A DNA stretch of 5,273 nt from an uncultured Porphyromonadaceae bacterium (GTDB taxonomy: Bacteria > Bacteroidota > Bacteroidia > Bacteroidales > Muribaculaceae): NCBI GenBank assembly GCA_947166165.1, contig CAMVDK010000210.1, positions 1-5,273 of the forward strand, in the 5' to 3' direction. Below are positions 5,176-5,273 of the stretch, one piece after another. The notes under the pieces were generated by a model. That model saw only the letters and a list, made by a program, of their open reading frames with translations, searched no databases and was not told the DNA's origin. Numbering within the stretch: position 1 is the stretch's first letter; each line of letters starts with the position of its first letter. A program made the position numbers and the translations under genes.

Positions 5176-5273
5176 TTATTTAATTGTTGCCCTTCGGGCA
5201 ATTCCACATTCCTTTCTTGGTTCCGGCCCACTCTCGAGCCCCCTTTCAAGGCCTAACCTGGGGACAACATGTA

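Larger units (their letters stand above)
4934..5270. repeat. MITE-like inverted-repeat element, about 337 bp
   Basis: The ends carry a perfect 13-bp inverted repeat: atgttgtccccag at 4934-4946 and its complement at 5258-5270. Working inward, both halves contain in mirrored order a GCCC-nnn-GGGC hairpin (4984-4994; 5190s on the right), the word ataacccc or its complement, and a 30-bp inverted repeat (5008-5037 and 5146-5175). A palindrome sits at the centre (5060-5126). The arms are imperfect and the right one is about 17 nt longer. The element has no convincing coding content. It may be a non-autonomous mobile element or a large intergenic palindrome of the kind scattered through Bacteroidales chromosomes. 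The right end is 3 nt from the window edge, so its outer boundary is uncertain and no target-site duplication can be confirmed. Confidence 0.6.

Noticed and set aside
4875..5256. Two plus-strand open frames (85 and 65 codons) at the right edge
   Set aside because: Both fall almost wholly in the inverted-repeat element. Their translations simply read through hairpin sequences and show no domain.

Overview
The window looks like a chromosomal segment of a Bacteroidales bacterium (Prevotella or Muribaculaceae-like). The reasons are a textbook Bacteroidota promoter (TTTG, 19 nt, TAATTTTG), no dependence on Shine-Dalgarno sites, a DUF4143-type ATPase, and a peptide-modification gene set that I know mainly from gut Bacteroidales. 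The genus cannot be fixed from the sequence alone.

Layout from left to right: (1) positions 2-529, plus strand, the C-terminal part of a DUF4143 AAA ATPase that is cut by the window edge. (2) Positions 562-4465, minus strand, one compact operon. In transcription order it holds a Cys-rich precursor peptide (4169-4465), an intercistronic hairpin (4109-4140), a radical SAM/SPASM maturase (2845-4074), a second SPASM-like protein without a radical SAM motif (1899-2840), a 92-residue accessory protein (1624-1902), tatA (1376-1627) and tatC (562-1386). From the radical SAM gene onward the genes are 4 nt apart or overlap, so they are probably translationally coupled. (3) Positions 4511-4814, minus strand, no credible gene but a roughly 300-nt region that folds into many nested helices. 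It starts just downstream of the Bacteroidota promoter at 4820-4850 and ends in a U-rich tract about 45 nt before the precursor start. It is either a free-standing structured RNA or a regulatory leader of the operon. (4) Positions 4861-4933, nothing recognised. (5) Positions 4934-5270, a non-coding element of about 337 bp built as a symmetric inverted repeat (MITE-like or large intergenic palindrome).

How the genes work together: the precursor carries 11 cysteines at exactly every fourth residue (C51 to C91) behind a twin-arginine signal peptide. The radical SAM enzyme and its SPASM partner, with the 92-aa protein, would modify the CXXX array in the cytoplasm. TatA and TatC, encoded in the same operon, would then export the already cross-linked or metal-loaded product across the inner membrane. 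The family assignment (CXXX-repeat peptide system) is established for the enzymes and peptide. The dedicated Tat export route is inferred from the signal peptide together with gene order. The product and function of the peptide are unknown.
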